A DNA stretch of 8,944 nt from Actinomycetes bacterium. Lineage in GTDB: Bacteria > Actinomycetota > Acidimicrobiia > Acidimicrobiales > RAAP-2. Numbering within the stretch: the first letter of the stretch is position 1; the number at the start of each line of letters is the position of its first letter. Both the position numbers and the translations under genes were made by a program. The stretch spans positions 1 through 8,944 of the forward strand of contig JAKAZC010000099.1 of the NCBI GenBank assembly GCA_021826655.1, in the 5' to 3' direction. The notes beneath the pieces were generated by a model. That model was not told the DNA's origin and made no database searches. It saw only the letters and a program-made list of their open reading frames with translations. Shown one piece after another: positions 5,833-8,944 of the stretch.

Positions 5833-6690
5833 GTGGATGAACGCATGGATGCCAGGAGGTTCGCAGGTCGGGCCGCGGTGGTCACCGGTGCCTCCACCGA
5901 CCCGGGGATCGGCACGGCGTCGGCCCGTCGCCTGGCTCGGGACGGTGCGTCCGTCGTCCTCAACGCCCGGGGTGAGGCGCGCCTGCGTGCCACCGAGCGG
6001 GCGCTCCGGTCGGAGGGCCTGGACGTGGTGGCGGTGGCCGGCTCGGCCGCCGACGACGGGGTGGCCGAAGCGCTCGTGGACGCCGCGATCGAGGCGTTCG
6101 GGCGCGTCGACCTCCTGGTCAACGCCGTCGGCGGGGTGCCGTTCGTCGGCTCCGCACTCGACCTGACCCGCGACGACCTGCTCGGCACGGTGGGGCTCAA
6201 CACGTGGCCGGCACTGTCGCTGATCCAGGCGGCCATGGCCCGGGGGCTGGGCGACGGCGGGGGCGCCGTCGTCAACATCTCCAGCGGGTCGCCCCTGAAG
6301 ACGACACCGTCGATGGCGGCCTACGCCGCGGCCAAGTCCGCGCTCAACGCCCTGACCCGGACCCTGGCCAACGACCTGGGACGGCGCGGCGTGCGGGTGA
6401 ACGCCGTCAGCCCGGGGCTCACCCGTACGGAGGCGACCCGCGACCTGTGGGAGCGCGACGACGGAGCCGCCGCCGGGGGCCGCATGCTCCTCGGACGCCT
6501 GACCGAACCCGAGGACGTGGCCGCGGCAGTGGCGTTCCTGCTCTCCGACGACGCCCGCTCGATCACCGGCGTCCTGCTCGACGTCGATGCCGGGAACCAC
6601 GTCGACACGGGTTCCTGGTCGCCCTTCAGCCCGGATGCACTGGGCCGGCCCGGTGGTGCCGATGACGCACGTGGCTCGCGGGTCACGTGA
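5833..6690 (+). CDS. Short-chain dehydrogenase/reductase (SDR) family oxidoreductase
   Basis: A 285-residue classical SDR, an NAD(P)-dependent oxidoreductase acting on hydroxyl or keto groups. Motifs: nucleotide-binding loop TGASTDPGIG (18-27), NAVGG (97-101, the NNAG equivalent), catalytic Ser in NISSGS (148-153), YAAAK (164-168) with Tyr164 and Lys168, and SPGLTRTE (193-200). The glycine loop has five residues between the first and second Gly groups instead of the usual three. After the normal end of the fold (VDAGNH, 251-256) comes a tail of about 29 polar residues. GTG 5833 is chosen because AGGGGG (5822-5827) lies five bases upstream. ATG 5845 is the alternative. The frame is open much farther upstream, but that stretch is a shadow of other genes. 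The substrate cannot be assigned. Confidence 0.88.
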   Translation: MDERMDARRFAGRAAVVTGASTDPGIGTASARRLARDGASVVLNARGEARLRATERALRSEGLDVVAVAGSAADDGVAEALVDAAIEAFGRVDLLVNAVGGVPFVGSALDLTRDDLLGTVGLNTWPALSLIQAAMARGLGDGGGAVVNISSGSPLKTTPSMAAYAAAKSALNALTRTLANDLGRRGVRVNAVSPGLTRTEATRDLWERDDGAAAGGRMLLGRLTEPEDVAAAVAFLLSDDARSITGVLLDVDAGNHVDTGSWSPFSPDALGRPGGADDARGSRVT

Positions 6691-6812
6691 TCCGGACCTG
6701 ACCAGGCCGTCCGTCGTGTCGGAGGCCGTCACCACACGGGGACGCGGGTCCCAGCCAGCGGTCGACCCCAGGGGTGGATCGAGTGCCGCTGGTCAGGTCT
6801 ACGGATCCGGAA

Positions 6813-6848
6813 CTCGGCACGCGCCGAGCGCGCGTTTATGCGCGCGCT
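6813..6848. promoter_or_regulatory. Overlapping palindromes, candidate ribbon-helix-helix operator
   Basis: Two perfect inverted repeats share two bases. The first is CTCGGC-ACGC-GCCGAG (6813-6828). The second is AGCGCGCG (6827-6834) and CGCGCGCT (6841-6848) around TTTATG. They end 40 bases before the ribbon-helix-helix start codon. Regulators of this fold commonly bind palindromic or repeated sites in their own promoters, so autoregulation is a reasonable inference. A hairpin in RNA is the alternative. Confidence 0.4.
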
Positions 6849-6875
6849 ATCCACCGGTTGGAGACACCTTCTGGG

Positions 6876-6881
6876 TAGGGT
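6876..6881 (+). promoter_or_regulatory. -10 box TAGGGT of the regulator-methyltransferase operon
   Basis: TAGGGT fits the TANNNT -10 pattern and ends seven bases before ATG 6889, so transcription would begin at or next to the start codon. No ribosome site precedes the ATG. The LysR gene has the same TAGGGT hexamer six bases before its ATG. I could not place a good -35 box: TTGGAG (6858-6863) is only 12 bases away. Confidence 0.4.
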
Positions 6882-6888
6882 CCGGGAC

Positions 6889-7107
6889 ATGGGCCGACCG
6901 AGGATCTACGAGGAGCCGCGCGTGGCGACGGCGGTCCGTCTGCCCGTCTCCGTGCACGAGGAGCTGCGCCAGCTCGCCCGGACCCGGGACGTCTCGGTCA
7001 ACTATCTGATCACGCGAGCCGTGCAGGAACTCCTGGCCTGGTCGCCCAGTTCCGCCGAGGCCGGCGGACTGTTCTCGCGCCCGATGCCCCTCGGACGGGA
7101 CGTATGA
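6889..7107 (+). CDS. Ribbon-helix-helix (CopG/Arc-type) DNA-binding protein
   Basis: A 72-residue protein. Residues 11-50 (RVATAVRLPVSVHEELRQLA, then RTRDVSVNYLITRAVQELLA) have the ribbon-helix-helix layout: a short beta strand with alternating small and basic residues, helix 1 (SVHEELRQLAR), a turn, and helix 2 (SVNYLITRAVQELL). The N-terminus MGRPRIYEEP is basic and probably flexible. ATG 6889 is preferred over the upstream in-frame ATG 6838 because the fold starts immediately after it and a TAGGGT box lies seven bases before it. The upstream ATG would read through the palindromic region. The stop overlaps the methyltransferase start (ATGA, 7104-7107), implying translational coupling. It probably regulates this operon, as control proteins do in restriction-modification systems. 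An antitoxin role is less likely because no toxin-sized partner follows. Confidence 0.8.
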   Translation: MGRPRIYEEPRVATAVRLPVSVHEELRQLARTRDVSVNYLITRAVQELLAWSPSSAEAGGLFSRPMPLGRDV

Positions 7108-8564
7108 CGGCGGTGCCGGTCCCCGAGGAGCCGGTCCGCCGCATCCGCAGGCCGACAGCCACCGCCCGCTTCGGATCGTCCGGGCGCGAGAGTCACGACG
7201 CCTCCGCGTTCTACGAGCGCTTCGTGGCTCCCGACATCTCCCCGGACGAGCACCTGGAGGAGCCGAGCGAACGCGACGTCCTCCACACCCACGACGCGCG
7301 GGACATGCGCGCCGTCGCCTCGAACTCGATCGCACTCGTCGTCACCTCGCCCCCCTACTTCGCCGGCAAGGAGTACGAGGAGAGCCTGGGGGAGGACGGT
7401 GTCCCCGGGTCGTACTTCGAGTACCTCGCCCTCCTGCGCGACGTGTTCGCCGAATGCGTACGGGTGCTCGAACCGGGCGGCCGCATCGCGGTCAACGTCG
7501 CCAACCTCGGGCGCAGGCCGTACCGGTCGCTGGCCGGGGACGTCACCGAGATCCTCCAGGACCTGGGACTGCTGCTGCGGGGCGAGGTCATCTGGTGGAA
7601 GGGGAGGGCGGCCGGTGGCTCGTGCGCCTGGGGGACGTTCCAACGGCCCGGAAACCCCGTCCTGAGGGATGTGACGGAGCGGGTGGTGATCGCCAGCAAG
7701 GGACGGTTCGACCGTGCGCTGCCGCCCCGGCGGCGACTGGCACGGGGCCTACCGTCCACCGCGACCATCTCCCGGGACGAGTTCCTCGAGGCGACCACCG
7801 ACCTGTGGGAGATCCCCCCGGAGAGCGCCACGCGGGTCGGGCATCCCGCACCGTTCCCCGTCGACCTCCCCAAGCGACTCATCGAGCTCTACACCTATGA
7901 GGGCGATCTCGTCCTGGACCCGTTCATGGGTTCGGGCAGCGCGGCCATCGCGGCGGTGCGTACCCGCCGCCACTATGTGGGTTTCGACACCGACCCCGCG
8001 TACGTCGAGCGTGCGGAGTCCCGGATCCGCGCCGAGCGGGAGCGCCTCTCGGCGGAGGGAGGCCGGATGCCCTTCACGGTCCACCTCCCCGCCGTTCCGC
8101 CCGTCGACGAGGGAGAGGGCAGGCAGGCGCGGGCCGTCCGCGAGGGTCGACAGGCCAAGGACCTCGCGAAGCTGCTGCTCGAGGAGTCCGGTTTCGAGAA
8201 CATCCGGACCGGGGTCAAGCCGCCGGGACTCGGGATCGAGCTGCACTTCGTCGCCACGGACCGGCACGGCGACGACTGGGCGTTCGACGTCTCCGGTGCC
8301 TTCACATCGAACCGTTCGGGCCTCCGAAGGGCCGACGCCCTGTGGAAGGCTCTCGGCAAGGCGGCGGTCCTGGGCGAGTCCGATCGTCGGCTGCCGCTCA
8401 TCCTGCTCACCACCGACGCCCCGGTTCGGGGCACTGCCGGTTTCACCGCACTCCAGGTGGTGCTCGGGCCGCACAGGCCGGTCGTCGACGTGATCGAGAT
8501 CCTCGAGCCCGAAGATCAGAGGCGCCTCGCGGACCATGCGGAACGAGGATGTGGCGCGGACTAG
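7104..8564 (+). CDS. Beta-class DNA methyltransferase (N4-cytosine or N6-adenine) with extra C-terminal domain
   Basis: A 486-residue protein. Residues 55-310 are an N6_N4_Mtase domain (PF01555 type) with beta-class motif order: catalytic motif IV TSPPYFAGKEYE (81-92) first, HPAPFPVDLPKRLI (247-260) next, then the S-adenosylmethionine-binding motif I LDPFMGSGSAAIAA (271-284) and YVGFDTDPAYVERA (291-304). The SPPY form is frequent in N4-cytosine enzymes but also occurs in N6-adenine enzymes, so the modified base is open. An extra domain follows (about 340-475), with GIELHFVATDRHGDDWAFDVSGAF (377-400) and a helix carrying RADALWKALGKAAVL. Its strand pattern resembles the core of PD-(D/E)XK nucleases, with Glu379 and Asp395, but Ser397 sits where the catalytic Lys would be. 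It may therefore be an inactive nuclease-like or recognition domain, which is inference. It overlaps the regulator gene by four bases and abuts the next gene. Confidence 0.88.
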   Translation: MTAVPVPEEPVRRIRRPTATARFGSSGRESHDASAFYERFVAPDISPDEHLEEPSERDVLHTHDARDMRAVASNSIALVVTSPPYFAGKEYEESLGEDGVPGSYFEYLALLRDVFAECVRVLEPGGRIAVNVANLGRRPYRSLAGDVTEILQDLGLLLRGEVIWWKGRAAGGSCAWGTFQRPGNPVLRDVTERVVIASKGRFDRALPPRRRLARGLPSTATISRDEFLEATTDLWEIPPESATRVGHPAPFPVDLPKRLIELYTYEGDLVLDPFMGSGSAAIAAVRTRRHYVGFDTDPAYVERAESRIRAERERLSAEGGRMPFTVHLPAVPPVDEGEGRQARAVREGRQAKDLAKLLLEESGFENIRTGVKPPGLGIELHFVATDRHGDDWAFDVSGAFTSNRSGLRRADALWKALGKAAVLGESDRRLPLILLTTDAPVRGTAGFTALQVVLGPHRPVVDVIEILEPEDQRRLADHAERGCGAD

Positions 8565-8944
8565 ATGCCGTCGGAGCGCACCCTGGTCACCGAGCTCGCG
8601 ACCGCCCTCGGCATGGTGGGACCTCCCGCCATCGAGGACGTGCTCGTGTCCAGGCCTCCCGCACTCGCCGCCCTCGACGACGGAGCGTGGGACCGGCTCC
8701 GCGGCCTCTACCGCTCCGGGGCCTATGCCGCCGGGTTCCGAGGCGGATTCGCCAACGGTCAGGCGTTCCTGCACGCCCCCGGGGCACTGGCCGGCCGCAT
8801 CCCGAGGCGGATCGAGTGGACCGGTGGCAGCAAGCTCCTGGGCGACGAGGTGGTCCCGGTGGACCTGCGGATCGATCACGTCTACCTGGTGAGCTGCAAG
8901 TACCTCTCGAGGGTCCTGCAGAACGCCAGTCCGGCGCGCTTGGC
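8565..8944 (+). CDS. Unrecognised protein, possible PD-(D/E)XK-type nuclease partner (partial)
   Basis: The open frame runs off the window after 126 full codons. ATG 8565 directly follows the methyltransferase stop TAG (8562-8564), so translation is probably coupled. No strong ribosome site is visible. The N-terminus is largely helical (residues 1-75), with an Ala/Gly-rich stretch (SGAYAAGFRGGFANGQAFLH, 51-70). Next comes RRIEWTGGSKLL (81-92) and then VPVDLRIDHVYLVSCKYLS (97-115). Glu84, Asp100, Asp104 and Ser110-Cys-Lys112 could form a nuclease-like active site. A D followed by a beta strand ending in an (E/S)-x-K triad is the PD-(D/E)XK layout, and Ser-x-Lys variants are known in the Cfr10I/NgoMIV group. 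I do not recognise the family with confidence. Position behind a methyltransferase supports a restriction-type role. A second modification or recognition subunit is the alternative. Confidence 0.6.
   Translation, partial: MPSERTLVTELATALGMVGPPAIEDVLVSRPPALAALDDGAWDRLRGLYRSGAYAAGFRGGFANGQAFLHAPGALAGRIPRRIEWTGGSKLLGDEVVPVDLRIDHVYLVSCKYLSRVLQNASPARL

Larger units (their letters stand above)
6691..6888. other. Structured intergenic region with nested inverted repeats
   Basis: A 198-base gap between the SDR gene and the defence-like operon, with no credible gene. It holds a 10-bp inverted repeat, ACCTGACCAG (6696-6705) and CTGGTCAGGT (6789-6798). Inside it are GGGAC/GTCCC (6739-6743 and 6748-6752) and ACCCC-A-GGGGT (about 6765-6775). 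TCCGGA occurs outside both arms (6691-6696, 6806-6811). Two further palindromes lie nearer the regulator gene and are listed separately. The region may terminate SDR transcription, carry a structured RNA, or hold operator sites. The sequence alone does not decide. Confidence 0.45.

Noticed and set aside
6889..7107. Antitoxin of a toxin-antitoxin pair
   Set aside because: The ribbon-helix-helix protein would fit, but the coupled partner is a 486-residue methyltransferase with no RelE, PIN or Fic-like toxin nearby.
7749..8879. Long minus-strand open frame opposite the methyltransferase and the following gene
   Set aside because: No domain is visible in it and the opposite strand carries conserved methyltransferase motifs. 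It is a shadow of codon bias.
1..8944. tRNA, rRNA, CRISPR array, insertion sequence or integrase
   Set aside because: No cloverleaf, no regularly spaced direct repeats and no transposase or integrase motif were seen on either strand.

Overview
The window is about 8.9 kb of very GC-rich DNA with dense, strongly GC3-biased genes. Protein families and style (PIG-L deacetylase, DUF302, YeiH-type transporter, leaderless-looking -10 boxes) suggest an actinomycete-type bacterium (Actinomycetota). No rRNA, tRNA or marker gene fixes the lineage more closely. I see no CRISPR array, transposase or phage structural gene.

Region 1 (1-5138) reads as a reactive-sulfur-species module. Three near-identical palindromes of the form ATACCC-N4-GGGTAT (3-20, 1031-1046, 3981-3996) lie 35-50 bases upstream of three transcription units. 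They match the general operator class of the CsoR/CstR repressor family. The units are: (a) a small DUF2892 membrane protein plus a PIG-L family deacetylase; (b) a thioredoxin plus a frameshifted DUF302 gene; (c) a rhodanese-persulfide dioxygenase fusion. Between (b) and (c) sits a divergent pair, a YeiH-family putative sulfate/sulfite exporter (minus strand) and a YeiE-like LysR regulator (plus strand). Inferred flow: sulfane sulfur is handled by the rhodanese and thioredoxin, oxidised by the dioxygenase to sulfite, and the sulfite is exported by YeiH under LysR control. The CsoR/CstR-type repressor itself is not in the window.

Region 2 (5227-6690) holds two divergent metabolic genes: a SnoaL/ester-cyclase-like NTF2-fold protein (minus) and a short-chain dehydrogenase/reductase (plus) with an enlarged nucleotide-binding glycine loop. 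Neither has an obvious link to sulfur.

Region 3 (6691-8944) starts with a 198-base intergenic stretch rich in inverted repeats. A tightly packed plus-strand operon follows: a 72-residue ribbon-helix-helix regulator, a beta-class DNA methyltransferase with an extra C-terminal domain (ATGA overlap), and an unrecognised protein that runs off the window (stop and start codons abut). The last protein shows a D-x(5)-SCK pattern compatible with a PD-(D/E)XK-type nuclease. The set looks like a restriction-modification or related defence cassette and is the best candidate here for a poorly described system. The nuclease assignment is inference, because the gene is cut by the window end.
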